Assembly: GCF_000715075.1 (NCBI RefSeq)
Contig: NC_134089.1
Coordinates: 108,445,157 to 108,509,156 of the forward strand
Reading direction: 5' to 3'
From: Nicotiana tabacum
Taxonomy: Eukaryota; Streptophyta; Magnoliopsida; Solanales; Solanaceae
Length of the DNA: 64,000 bases
This document shows, in pieces, positions 33,207 to 44,988 of the stretch. The position numbers and the translations under genes are program-made. The stretch's first letter is position 1, and every line of letters begins with the position of its first letter. The notes beneath the pieces are model-generated. The model worked only from the letters and a program-made list of their open reading frames with translations. It made no database searches and was not told the DNA's origin.

Positions 33207-33252
33207 GTCGTGCCACGACATTAAATTAGGAGCTTCTTGGGAGGCAACCCAT
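33207..33252 (+). other. Conserved block just after Athila pol
   Basis: A perfect inverted repeat GTCGTG-C-CACGAC (33207-33219), then TTAAATTAGG and a GCTTCTTGGGAGGCAACCCA stretch in which TGGG (33238-33241) pairs with CCCA (33248-33251). The second part is nearly identical in Athila B (43741-43754) and A (minus, 52839-52827), although the pol tails around it differ. Confidence 0.65.
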
Positions 33253-33357
33253 GGGTAGATTAGGAATTTTGAGCTAACTATTTATGAGATGTTGCAGGGA
33301 TTGTGTTGAAACAGTGCAAAACAAAGTTGGAAAATGGCATATTATCTGAAGATTGTC

Positions 33358-33540
33358 AGCGCGGTCGCGGTCAAGTTAGTGCGGTCCGCGGTGGACTGAT
33401 GCTGCCGCGGTACATGTCTGTGCGGTCCGCGTAGGCTTCATCACGAGGGGTCACACAAATAAACCCAGCACGGTTCGCGGTCACTTTTGTGTGGCCGCGA
33501 TAGTAGGTGAGTACGGGTCCTACTGGGGCTCTATAAATAG
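33358..33540 (+). promoter_or_regulatory. Internal promoter-like module before Athila C ORF3
   Basis: Six CG-rich near-palindromes (33358-33505, such as GTGCGGTCCGCGG) are followed by CTATAAATAG at 33531-33540. This is the same order and spacing as in the LTR U3. Athila B (43896-44204) and A (minus strand, 52700-52441) have the same module. A promoter for ORF3 is the inference. Confidence 0.6.
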
Positions 33541-34306
33541 AGACCAAGGGTCTCATTTTACCCTTTTTGCAAATTTGAAACCCAGAACCCTAATTATATT
33601 GTTCATCCCCGTCCAAAACTGAGATTCTTGCTTGTGTGGATATATTGCATTCATTCTTCATAATCCTGGTAACATTTCATACATTTTTGATTATTACTCT
33701 TTTATTTTTATTTTAATTGCTTGCCAGTAGTCTGTAACTTCTTTGCCTTTACAGTTGTCTTCGAATTGTTAGTCTAGGGTAGCTTCCATGTTAGTTTGAA
33801 ATAACTAAGGATTGGGTACATGAGTAGGGACAAGTAGGGGTAAAAAGTTGAACAAAAATAGAACAAAAGCATGCAATCCCTAGTTTACTCACTGAACCTA
33901 ACCCAGTGCGGCCCACGGTCGCCTTAACGCGGTCCACAATGCCCTAACGCGGTCCGCATTACGCTTCCACGCGGTCCGCGATGCTTGAATGACTGAGGAA
34001 CAACTTGTGTCCAGCGCGTCTGCGGTAACTTTTGTGCGGTCCACGCTGGCCTACCGCGGCCACGACCCCATTTTGTGCGAACCGCAGTGTGAGATTCAGA
34101 GAAAACCCTTCCTGGGGTTTTGATCAGTGCGGCCTGCGGTCGCCTTAGCGAGGTCCATGGTGCCTCCAACGCGGCCGCATTCCTAATGGCATGGTCCGCG
34201 GTGCCTGGTTCTGCAACATTCATTTTGCTTCTGCAATTTTAATTCAGTCACATGTTTCACTGTCTGTGCTTCAACTTACAATGTTAGATGTGTTTGTTTT
34301 CAGACA
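33541..34306 (+). other. Athila C ORF3 leader with second CG-rich array
   Basis: No gene. A possible splice donor CTG|GTAACA lies near 33669. A second array of about twelve CG-rich near-palindromes runs 33906-34205. The leader ends in TGTTTGTTTTCAG (34291-34303), a good splice acceptor, three bases before ATG 34307. Confidence 0.55.
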
Positions 34307-36310
34307 ATGGTAAAACAACAAGGAAGAGGTGCTAAACAACACGACCGAGGTGACTCTTCCCGGGAAGGAAAAGGGAAACAAGTTAAACTCACTTCCCGAC
34401 CTAAACTGAAAACAAGGAAACAAATTGCTATAGACGACCAATCGGGGAGTGAGTACGTACCAACCCAGGACCTCTCTTCTGATTCAAGGCCAGCTACTGC
34501 AGTCTCGGCTTCACATACTGCCCAAGCCCCACAACGTATACATTCTGAGTCGTCTGATGGCTCAACAGCAGGCAGTGGTGAATACTCCCCCTCCCCCACA
34601 GCTTCAGTATCTGTAGAGAGTGCAGAAGGCGGGACTAATAGTGATAATGAGGTACCGAATAGTGGGGTGCCCCAGGTTGGGGGTGTTGAGAGAACTAGAA
34701 AACCTGAAGTTTGGGAAGATCGATTTGTCATCCAGGTGGCGTTCCAAAAATTTAGAGAATGGTGGCTGACACAGAAGTTGATACTTGAGCGGAGCTTTAT
34801 TGACAAAGACCTTCTACCCCTAAACCCCAATGTGCATAGACAGTTTCAGGCTCGAGCGGGTTGGGAGTTCTTTAAAGATAATTGTTTGAAGGCAAATGAG
34901 CATATGGTCAAAGAGTTTTACAACAATGTGGCTCATATCATGAAAGGCACTCAAGTGACGAAAGTGAGAAACAAAAATGTGGTTTTCACCGGGAAGGTGT
35001 TGAATGAGTATTTGGGGTTCATTGACGAAGATGGGTCCCTATACAATGAAAAGTTAGAATGGACGAGAAGGTTCGTCCATGGTTAGCTTCGTACCTGGCA
35101 ATCCCGGGTACAGTTCCAGAATGGCTACAAGCAGGGACCAAAATACTTTGGAGAACTTTCAACTTCGAGGCTAGAGGGTGGTTGACCTTTGTATGCAGTC
35201 GGCTCAACCCGACCACTCATGATCAGACTATTCCACTTGCCCGGGCGGTTCTTATTGCTTCTATTATGGCAGGTTACCCTTTCAATGTGGGAAATGTGAT
35301 GTCCCGCACCATTTCTATAGTAGGGGTTGAGCATGACCAGAACTACCCTTTTCCCAGCACCCTTACTATGTATTTTCGGGACTTGGAGGTGAAGAAGAGA
35401 CCGTTTGACATCAAGGTAAAACCTGTGGCTCCATTTTCCTGGTACAGCTTGAAGGGGCCAGATAACCACAAAGACAAAAGTTACAAGCCGCCTTCCTCTA
35501 CTCCAGCTGGCCAGTCTGAGGAGCTAGTGGCGGTAGTGTCTTCGGTTGAGCCCCTCCACAGAGTCTTCCACCATGCCAACGGTCACCACTGATGATGATT
35601 TGCCTCCATGACCCTTCTCCTTTGCTGGCCCCAGTACTTCAGTTGACACGGGGGTCCCTTCTTACCGGACTCATCCTTTTACAGCCCAGCAGTTGAGCCG
35701 GACACTAGTCAGTTTGAACAACTGGATGCCAGCTGCGACATCCAAGTTGTCTACATTGTCTGCTACAGTTGAGGCCCATTCAGCACCTTCCACTACTCAG
35801 TTTCCACAGTGCATTGAGGACACACTGCAGAAGCTCCTGGAAAATCAGGAGAAGATTATGAGGACTCAGGACGCCTTGAGTATAGCGGTAGATTCACATG
35901 GCAAGGCTTTGAAGGAGCTTGCCAAGGAGCACAAGAAGATGAGGAAGTCTAGGGCGTCCAAGGAGTCAGCGAGAGTGATACAGACTGATGTGGACTGGCT
36001 ATTGGCAGACCAGATGCCTTTAGACTTGTTATTCGGGGATCCAGCCCCAGCAGCAGCACTAGTGCCACAGCCATTGCAGGAGCATGAGCAGGCACCCAGG
36101 CCCCCAAGGAAGAAGAGGAAGCTCCGCAGTTCAGTTGGTGCAGTTATTAAGCTACCAGACCCACAGGAGAACCCCTCTAGTGATGCATTTATCAGTCAGC
36201 CGGTTCAGGAGCAGGCCCCAGTCCCAGCAGCTGAGCATCAGAAGATCGGGAACCAGTCTAAGGTTCCCATATATATAGAGGACTTGGGGACCACTGATTA
36301 TCCTATATAG
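34307..36310 (+). pseudogene. Athila C ORF3, no envelope features; basic motif and coiled coil
   Basis: Starts MVKQQGRGAKQHDRGD at 34307. Three open pieces: 34307-35086, 35059-35592 (frameshift near 35060-35085) and 35693-36310. The N-terminal 110 residues are basic, then Ser/Thr/Pro-rich and acidic. A conserved core follows (VWEDRFV, FREWWLTQKL, VRPWLASYLAIPGTVPEW, LIASIMAGYPFNVGNV). The C-terminal part has a coiled coil (LENQEKIMRTQDAL and on) and PPRKKRKLR, which looks like a nuclear localisation signal. No signal peptide or transmembrane segment is visible, unlike a classical envelope. It resembles what Pfam calls a putative plant transposon protein domain (from memory). Function unknown. 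Confidence 0.75.
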
Positions 36311-38158
36311 ACGGACCAGGCCTAGGGAGATCCTATATCCTTTCTATTGTTTTGATATTTATTTGATAGTTGGCATTGGGACAATGCCATCTTTTACTCG
36401 TGGGGGTGCGCCCTATTTTTTCTGGATGACTGTATATATATAGATTTTTAGTTTATTTTTATTGATTTTGTATTTTTTTTTTACTTTGGGATGTATATAA
36501 CTTTATAATTCTATATATATTCATTCCCCATTGTATATTCTACTCCCCTATTGTACATATTCATTCTATTTTCTATTTTCGCTAAATTTTCATTTTTAGC
36601 TTTGTAGTTAGGCTCGTAGCCGCTTGTTTTGATTTTGGAATTTCCAATAAGCCCTTGGTTTTCTTAATGCCATGGTTCTTTCCAAGGGTGGAGTATTGTG
36701 CGAACCGGGAGGCTCATCCCAATGATAGATGGCGTGACAACCTTCTTAAGGGTTTGAGTCCGTTTCTTTGATTTTTCTTTTATTTTTGATAAGCGTAGTT
36801 AAAGGCACCTCAAGCAAGGTTTCACTTGGGCCTAACACATTTTCCTTGGATCCTATGGTCAAAGACATAATGTTGTGTTCAAGATGGTGAAAGTTGTGGC
36901 TTTGAGACTCTTGCGTTGACCTAACGATCATCGTGTGGTCTTTTTGGACCATTGTGTGTTTAAATCATAACTAAGGTTGTTGTGGGCCCTCGACTCGATG
37001 TCTTTAGCAAATCCCTAGCGTGTGTGGTGAGGAATTGAAATTTGAGTCCAAGTCCCGAGCCAATGGTCTAGAACTTGCCCTGAATGTCTGTTGAGGCGAA
37101 ATCCTAGGTGAAATTTGACTTGAGAAATGATTATAGGCTCTCCTTGATCCAAATGGTAAGTTGAACAATTTCATATCCTTCCAATGAAATAATCCCTAGT
37201 TAACCCTTTGGAGCCTTAAACCTGTTTCTTTCAAGAACCAATGCTACAAGCTTATACCCGTTCTAAACGATTACCCTCTCTTGGCACCCAAATCTTCCCT
37301 TGAGTAATAGCAAAAATCTAAGTTTGGGGGGAGAGACAAGAAAGGAATCAAAGTAGTAAGGTACAAAAGAAAGAAAATAAGGCAATGAAAAAGCAAGAAA
37401 AGAAAAAGGACAAAAAGAAAGTCCCATGTGAACAATAATAAAAAGGGATTCAAGGAAAACAAAAGTAAAAAAAAACAAAAAAAAGGAGGTGTGAAGAAAG
37501 TAGAAAAGGGAGAAATGTTTTGAATTGTATAAGAAAGAGTGAAAATGTGTCTCTCTAACCCCTTGTGAAGAAGTGAAATCCTCAAAAAGAGCCAAGAAAG
37601 TTGTGCCGAAATGAATCAAAAGAAGTGCTTAAGGGAAGATTGAACTCACGTGAATAAAAATATGCCCTACCCTTGCCCAAAAGCCTTCAAAATGACTCCA
37701 CAAAGCCCTATTTGATCTCAAGTTGAAGGGAGCCTACATTAGTGGATACTTAAATAAGGGGAAAGCATATGGTACTTAGAGCCGGACTTGTGACCTTCCT
37801 TTTTGAGAGAGATGAATGAAATTTCATTTGCTTCGATTTGTGTGACAATATTTAAAAGGTGAGGTTCGCTTAGGGAGAGTTGAGGATGTGAGAGTTTGGG
37901 TTCCACAATGACCAAAGTAAGTGAGAAAAGCTCTTTGATGAAATGTGTCAACTCTTGATGCTCTTGTGTCGCACTTGATCCATAGTTTTCAAAGTTTTAA
38001 ATGTGTTAATGATGCATTCATATTGAGGGCAATTGTTAGTCCCAATTGATGCTTGCTGAGGTTATTTTAAGATAGCTGGAATCACTGGGATGTTCCTTTA
38101 AGGGGTGGGTCTTATTTTGTTTGCTTGAGGACACGCAAAGGTTTACGTTTGGGTGAGT
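36311..38158 (+). other. Athila C 3' UTR
   Basis: About 1.85 kb without a gene. An internal PPT-like tract AAGTTTGGGGGGAGAGACAAG is at 37320-37340, then a purine-rich stretch to about 37620. The terminal PPT (GTTTGGGTGAGT, 38147-38158) is weaker than the internal one. Confidence 0.7.
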
Positions 38159-39684
38159 TGATAAGTTAGGATTTTAAAGTGTTTATGTCTCTACTTGCCT
38201 ATGCTTTGAGTATAAATTGATACAAAAATATTTCCAAAATGCTCACAAGTTGTGCTTGATTGCAGGGTTGATTGACAAAGTGACTAGATGTCAAAAATCG
38301 GCTCAAAAAGGAGTGAAACATGATCAAGTATCAAAGACCAAGAGAAGTGAAGACAAAGGGGCCTAGTGCGGACCGCATAACAATGATCGCGGCCGCACTA
38401 GGAGGTTCAGAGACTGGACATTTTCCAGCCTAAGGTCACGCGGTCGCGGTAGGATTCATGCAGCCTGCGGAGAAGCTTCTCGGTCGCACTCCTTATCTGT
38501 GCGGTCCGCGTTCATAGGGTTCAGCAAAGGGGCATTTGTCCTCATGCGGTCCGCGGTCACGTCTGCGCGGACCGCTCCAGTTGTCTTCGCGGCCGTGGTA
38601 CACTTCCATGCTGTTCGCATCTCCCAGTTCAAGTCATCAAACAACTGAAACCCAAGAGCCAGTGCGGCCGTTGTCCGTTTTGTGCGGCCAGCACTGACCC
38701 CACAGGGGTAGTTTTGTCCAGTTTTTCCAGTCTAGTATAAATAAAACATTTTACTATTTTTTTAGACAGGAGGTCAGATCTGAGAACAGGAGAATAGCTA
38801 CGCTTGATGTTGTAGCCATTTTTGGCATATTTGCTTCCCATTAACAATAGATTATTGTAGTTTCTTCTTTGTAATTAATTAATATGTGTAGTTCTTCATC
38901 TATTTCTTCAGTTTCTTCTTTAATTATGTGTAGCTAAACCCATTAGCTAGGGTTGTGGCTCAACCCTAGTGTGGGTAATTGATGGGTGTTGCCAGCTAGG
39001 GTTACATTGACTATGGGTGTTTGTTATTTGGGTTGATTTTATGATTTAATTTAGAATTGGTGGTTGCAAATACTGATTCAAGCTTTGTGGGTTTAACTCT
39101 TCTTGAGAAAGAGAGTTTATGACCTCAAAATTGACCCAACAAGGAATTGGGATGGACTCATGAGAAATGATAGTCCCAATTAACAGGTTAAATCTCGAGA
39201 GAGTAATCACCCTACTTGAACCCTAGTTGCTTGGTCTAATTTACCAACCCAATTGTTCTCGAGAGAGTCAATTGGGTAAAATCATTCTCTCTACCGAGAG
39301 GTGTGAGAGTGGGTTAAATTTGTGCAATGATTATAGCATAACCCCCAAACAAGTCAATCGAACCTAAGTAACATCTACCTGTCAATTAGCCACCAAGGTA
39401 ATGCCACAACCCTAGTGCTCTTCCTTCCCATTAATTACAACTTAGCAATATTCTCCTAGCATAATCTAGCTTTAATCCGTAGTTTTATAATATTAGTTAT
39501 AAATACAAAAACTCAAAAGATGATTGAAGTGACATTAGAAGCACAACCACAACTCTAGGCTAGACAGAAAATACAACTCCACTACTAGCTCCTTGTGGAA
39601 ATTTGATCCCGGACCTCTATTCGGGTAAAAGCTATTGCGATCCACTCTTCCTAATATAGTGTAGTGTTGAGTCGGCATCGATCA
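38159..39684 (+). repeat. Athila C 3' LTR
   Basis: 1526 bp; ends GATCA, then GGGGT. CG array about 38366-38690, TATA 38736-38745, leader hairpin about 38938-38976. Confidence 0.95.
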
Positions 39685-40957
39685 GGGGTCACTACTAGGT
39701 GATACGGTAGTAAACCCGAAGGGTGGAAACAATACGGGCCATGCTATGGCGATGACTATAAGAAGTGGTAGAGGTGGAGTTGCTAGTACCTCTAATCCAA
39801 GAATTTGTGAGTGATGATATGTTGGTGCAGGATGATGATGAGCAAGGCAATGATGTGCAAGTGAATGATGAGAATGTGAATGATGAAGTGAGGATAGAAA
39901 TTGATGACAACGTGGAAGAGACACAAAATGATGTGAACTAGTGCCCAAAGCCAAGGCTCCTTTGTCAAGGCCTCCTCCACCATATCCTCAAAGGCTCGCA
40001 AAGAAAAACAATGAGAACCAGTTCAAGAAATTTATTGATATAATCAAAAGTTTGTCCATAAATGTGCCTTTGGTTGAAGCTCTAGAACAAATGCTAGGAT
40101 ATGCCAAGTTCATAAAGGACTTGATAACAAAGACGAGATTAATGAACTATGAAACGATCAAAATAACTCATCAAGTAAATGCTATTGTGCGCTCCATGGC
40201 TCCAAAGTTAGAAGACTCCGGTGCCTTTACAATTCCATGCACTACTGGTAGTGCCGATTTTGCCAAAGCTTTGTGTGATTTGGGGGCAAGCATTAACTTG
40301 ATGCCATATTCTGTGTTCAAGACATTGGGGATTGGGAAACCAAGGCCCACATCCATGAGGTTGCAAATGGCGGATAGGAAAATGAAGTGGCCGTTGGGGA
40401 TAATTGATGATGTGCTAGTTGGGGTAGACAAGTTCACACTTCCCGTAGATTTTGTGATACTTGACTGTGAGGTTGATTATGACATGTCAATCATATTTGG
40501 GAGACTTTTCCAAGCTACATGGAAGGCCTTAGTTGATGTATAATCAGGGGAGCTCACCTTTCTGGTGGGCAACGAAAAAGTTGTGTTCTATGTTTGCAAG
40601 TCAATGAGGCAGCCTAATAGCTAAGAAGTGTGTTTGTTTGTGGATCTTGTGACCGAAGTGATTGTTGAAGACACAAGTGCTTTGATTAATATGGAAGACC
40701 CATTGGAAGCTGTGTTGTTGAATCATGATGCACATAAGAAGGAAGGCTTGGTTGAATATGTCAATGCTTTGCAAGTAATGGGTTCATATACATATGAGCC
40801 TCGAAAACTTTCTTTGGACCTTGAGAACCGGAAGACTCCACCAACAAAGCCCTCAATCGAGGAGCCTCCCATATTTGAGTTGAAGCCTTTGCATTCACAC
40901 CTCAGGTATGAGTTCTTAGGCCCTTGTTCCATTTTACTTGTGATTCTTTCCTCGTGA
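39685..40957 (+). pseudogene. pro: Athila B gag end and aspartic protease
   Basis: Resumes the gag cut at 25882 (SLLGDTVVNPKGGNN). The protease frame is 2 from 39941, with LCDLGASINLMP at about 40276-40311 as active site and IIFGRLFQAT where C has ILGRPFLAT. Stops at 40541, 40622 and 40955. It ends in the [16 protein letters not shown] linker toward RT. Confidence 0.85.
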
Positions 40958-42404
40958 TTAACAAACGTGTAGGTAGATGCCACCCTTGCGGTGATCCAAA
41001 TGAGGAAGAAAACAATAGGTTGTACATTAGCGGATATTCGGGGTATAAGCCCCGTATTTTGCATGCACAAAGTCATATTGGGGAAGGATGCCAAACCCTC
41101 CGTGCAACATCAGAGAAGGTTGAACCAGGCCATGCAAGAGGATGTCAAGAAAGAGGTCATCAAGAGGTTGGATACTAGGATTGTCTACCCCATTTCTGAT
41201 AGTTCATGGACTTTGCCGGTACAATGTGTCCCAAAGAAGGGGGCATGACTGTGATTGCAAATGACAACAATGAGTTGATCCCCACAAGAAATATCACCGG
41301 TTGAAGGGTATGTATGGATTATAGGAAGCTCAATAAAGTGACCCGGAAAGACCATTTTCCGCTTTTATTCCTTGAGCAAATGTTGGATAGGTTAGTCGGA
41401 CGTGCTTATTATTGCTTCTGCCTTCTAGGATGGCTATTCTGGGTATAACCAAATTCTTATTGAACCTGAAGACCAAGACAAGACCACCTTGACTTGTCTG
41501 TATGGCACATTTGCATTCTCAAGGATGTCGTTTGGTCTATGTAATGCACCGCCAACTTTTCAACGGTGTATGATAGCAATATTCACAGATATGGTGGAGG
41601 ACTTCCTCGAGGTGTTTATGGATGATTTCTATGTATTGGGGGATTCTTTTGATGAGTGTTTGGGTAATCTTGATAAAGTCTTGGCATGTTGTGAAGAAAC
41701 CAACTTAGTGCTAAATTGGGAGAAGCGGCACTTTATGATTGAGGAGGGCATTGTCCTCGGCCATAAGATCTCCAAGAATGGTATTGAAGTGGATAAAACA
41801 AAGATTGAAGTGATATCGAAACTCCCTCCTCCTACTTCTGTCAAAGGATTGAGGAGCTTTCTAGGGCATGTAGGGTTTTACCGTCGGTTTATCAAGGATT
41901 TCTCAAAGGTGGTGAACCCCTTGTGCAAGTTGTTGGAAAAAGATGCAAAATTTGTGTTCAATGATGATTGCATGAAGGCTTTTGAGCTACTCGAGTATAG
42001 GTTGATTGCCACTCCTATCATTACTGCACCAAATTGGATCTTACCATTTGAGCTCATGTGTGTGCTAGCGATGTGGCGGTAGGAGCGATATTGGGGAAAA
42101 CAAGATATTCCATCCGGTATACTATGCTAGTAAGACCATGAACTACGCCCAAGTAAACTATACGGTGACCGAGAAAGAACTCTTAGCCATTTTCTTTGCT
42201 GTGGAAAAGTTCTGCCCGTACCTCATGGGTGCCAAAGTGATTGTGCACACCGATCAAGTGGCATTTCGTTATTTGATGAGTAAGAAGGATTCAAAGGCTA
42301 TATTTCTGAGGTGGGTACTTCTTCTACAAGACTTTGATCTTGAAATCATAGACCGTAAAGGGAGTGAAAATCAAGTAGCGGGCCACTTGTCTCGTTTGGA
42401 ATAG
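40958..42404 (+). pseudogene. pol: Athila B RT and RNase H
   Basis: Frame 2 to 41248, where one G of a run is missing (AAGGGGGCATGA). Frame 1 follows, with a small insertion near 41418, then frame 2 again from 41489 with FMDDFYV (catalytic pair). Near 42058-42075 two bases are missing from the codons of the first RNase H Asp and the frame shifts to 0 at 42138. The RNase H tail [13 protein letters not shown] and [11 protein letters not shown] is recognisable. The copy is clearly dead. Confidence 0.85.
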
Positions 42405-43695
42405 GAGGGGAGGCCCCATGATGGCCTTGAGATCAATGATTCATTTTTGAATGAACAACTCATCTCCATGTCTTTGACCGAGATGCCTTTGTTTGCCGAT
42501 GTGGCTAACTATCTAGTGAGTAGAATTTTCCCAAATGAGTTCTCTTCAAACCAATGGAAGAAGCTCAAACGAGACTGCTTGGATTATTATTGGGATGAGT
42601 CATATCTTTTCAAAATTTGCACCGTTGGTGTTATCCAGAGATGTATTCCAGAAGAAGAGCAATTAGGTATTCTTGAAGCTTGCCATTCCTCATCCTATGG
42701 TGGTTACCATGGTGGGGCGAGAAATGCTACAAAGGTCCTAAGTTGTGGATTCTATGGCCCACCTTGTACAAAGATGCTAGCGAGCTTGTTAAGCGGTGTG
42801 ATGATTACTAAAAAGTCGGTGGGATTTCCAAGAAGAATGAGATGCCTCTCACCACCATCCTTGAGATTGATATTTTTGATGTATGGGGCATCAACTTTAT
42901 GGGTCCATTTGTGAGTTCATGTGAGAACACTTATATTCTGGTTACTGTTGATTATGTGTCCGAATGGGTTGAAGCTGTGGCTTTGCCCAACAATGAGGCA
43001 CGAAGTGTGGTGGCTTTCTTAAAGAAAAATATCTTCACAAGGTTCGGCACCCCGAGGGCCATCATTAGTGATGAGGGTTCTCATTTTTGCAACAAAGCCT
43101 TCGACGCTTTACTTTCCAAGTACGGTGTCAATCATAAGGTGTCAACCTCTTATCACCCTCAAGCAAGTGGACAAGTTGAGGTCTCCAAGGGAGATATTTA
43201 TCTAAGATTGTCAATGCAAACCGGGCTGATTAGTCAAGGAAACTTGATGATGTTTTGTAGGTCTATAGAACTACTTATAAGACTCCAATTGGTATGTCTC
43301 CGTACTGGTTGGTATTTGGGAAAGCATGATATCTTCCGGTTGAATTAGAGCACAAGGCCATATGGGCTCTGAAGAAATTGAACCTTGAATAGGATGTAGC
43401 TGCCAATCTATGGGTAGAGCAACTAAATGAACTTGATGAGTTCGGGTTCCATGCTTATTCCAGCTCGTCCTTATATAAGGACAAGATGAATTACTTACAT
43501 GAAAAATATATCTGAAACAAGGAATTCAAGGAGGGTGACTTGGTTCTTCTATTCAACTCTCGGCTACGGATGTTTTCGGGAAAGCTCAAGTCAAAGTGGA
43601 GTGGTGAGATATTTAGAGTTAACGGGCATCGAGTGAAGCACTACCTTGGAAAGTTTGATGACAGCCACATGGTGGCCTTGATCCATTTCAAGTGA
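42405..43695 (+). pseudogene. pol: Athila B integrase
   Basis: Frame 0 from 42447, then frame 2 from 42842 to 43348, then broken to about 43695. A zinc-site remnant (HSSSYGGYHGG) is visible. The first catalytic Asp is Asn (WGINFMG, 42893-42895). IISDEGSHF and ASGQVEVS keep the second Asp and the Glu. The region with GPY/F is partly deleted near 43605 compared with Athila C. Many stops. Confidence 0.85.
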
Positions 43696-43707
43696 TGATG
43701 GTAACGT

Positions 43708-43755
43708 GTGTCGTGCTGCAACGTTAAATCAGGCGCTTCTTGGGAGGCAACCCAT
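43708..43755 (+). other. Conserved post-pol block, Athila B
   Basis: TCGTGCTGCAACGTTAAATC and then GCTTCTTGGGAGGCAACCCA; TGGG and CCCA at 43741-43754 form a short stem as in Athila C. Confidence 0.6.
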
Positions 43756-43895
43756 GTATTTTTCTTTCTTTCTTTGGATTTTCTTCTTAGATTACGAATT
43801 GTTTTGGACTAACTGGTTATGAAGTGTATGTAGCAATTTGTTGTGTAGTGCAGAAATTTGACAGGAAAAATTTAGCTAAGTGTTGGAAGTTCGCG

Positions 43896-44204
43896 GACCG
43901 CACCCAAAATTTCGCGGTCCGCATGAGCATTTCGCGACAGCACATTTTTGTTCCGCGGACGCATAATTGAAAAGAGAAAAATTCCAACTCTATGAAGTTG
44001 GACTGTCAAATATACTTCAGAGTTCATATCCGCATACATATTTTGGCGGTCCGTGGTGTATTTCGCAGTCGCGTCCATTATTCCGCGGACCGCGCCCATA
44101 TGTGAGGCTCTTCTTCATCAAGTAACAAAATGCGGACCACAATATAATTTCGCGGCCACGTTCAGGTAAGGCGGTGGGTTCCACAAGTTTCTAAGTATAA
44201 ATAG
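43896..44204 (+). promoter_or_regulatory. Internal promoter-like module before Athila B ORF3
   Basis: About nine CG-rich near-palindromes at 43896-44170 (TTCGCGGACCGCA, TTCCGCGGACCGCG and variants), then GTATAAATAG at 44195-44204. Same order as in Athila C and A. A second array runs 44600-44885, inside the leader. Confidence 0.6.
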
Positions 44205-44988
44205 GGGCTCCTTAATCATTTTACACTTTTCAACCACAAACATTTCACCGCACAAAAAGCACTGTTCCTCTTCTCCGCCTCTCAATTTCATCTCATTCTA
44301 ATCAAGAGTTCATTTCCTACTAAAACTTTACAACTAGTATGTTCAATTCCATGATTTGATTTTATCTTTTTCTTTTCTTTTCTCCTTGTTTTAATTTTTT
44401 TTCTTTTTAGTTAGGGTCAGATGCACGCCCTAATCTAAAATTAATGCTTAATTGATGCTTAAATACATGTGGGTAGTGTATATATGCCTAATGAGGGATA
44501 GGGTTAGTAACTTTGTATGGTTAATTGAACTAAGTTTGAACACTTAGTAAAAACCCTAGTTATTAGTGTTCACTAGTACTAATTGCGTTTGAATTTCGCA
44601 GCTGCGGCCAATTTTCTGCGCTAGGGTATGCAGCTGCATTCAGTTTTTCATGGTCTACGATATCCTAGTTTTTTAATTACTGGGTATTGATAAGAGTTCG
44701 CAGCCGTGGTTACTTTTACGCAGTCCACGATTGGTCTGTTGCGGCCCCGTTCATTATTTCACGGTCCGTGTTCGACCAAGATCAGAGGGTTAGTTTTCTG
44801 AACCTAACCTCTTTGAAGCCGCATTTACTTTTTCACAGTCCGCGATGGGTTCTTAGCAGCCACACTCACTTTTACGCGGTCCGCGGTGCCCTGTTCTGAG
44901 AAGCAATGTTGCATATCATCTGTACTATTTTAACACATGCGTGAAGCCCTTTTTTTGACTATAGTTTACTGCTTGTATGTTGTAGACA
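44205..44988 (+). other. Athila B ORF3 leader with second array
   Basis: No gene; pyrimidine-rich near 44370-44410, CG-rich near-palindromes at 44600-44885, and TAG-ACA just before ATG 44989. Confidence 0.55.

Larger units (their letters stand above)
25883..39684 (+). mobile_element. Athila C, full-length Ty3/gypsy retrotransposon
   Basis: 13,802 bp. Both LTRs are exactly 1526 bp, starting TGATAAGTTAGG and ending GATCA. Flanks GGGGG (25878-25882) and GGGGT (39685-39689) give an almost perfect 5-bp target duplication. It contains PBS, gag, protease, RT-RNase H-integrase, post-pol block, promoter-like module, ORF3, 3' UTR and PPT. Seven or more stops or frameshifts make it inactive, but it is the least damaged Athila of the window and the best reference for the others. 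Confidence 0.95.

Noticed and set aside
34307..36310. A retroviral-type envelope gene
   Set aside because: No signal peptide, transmembrane segment or cleavage site visible; annotated as ORF3 of unknown function.
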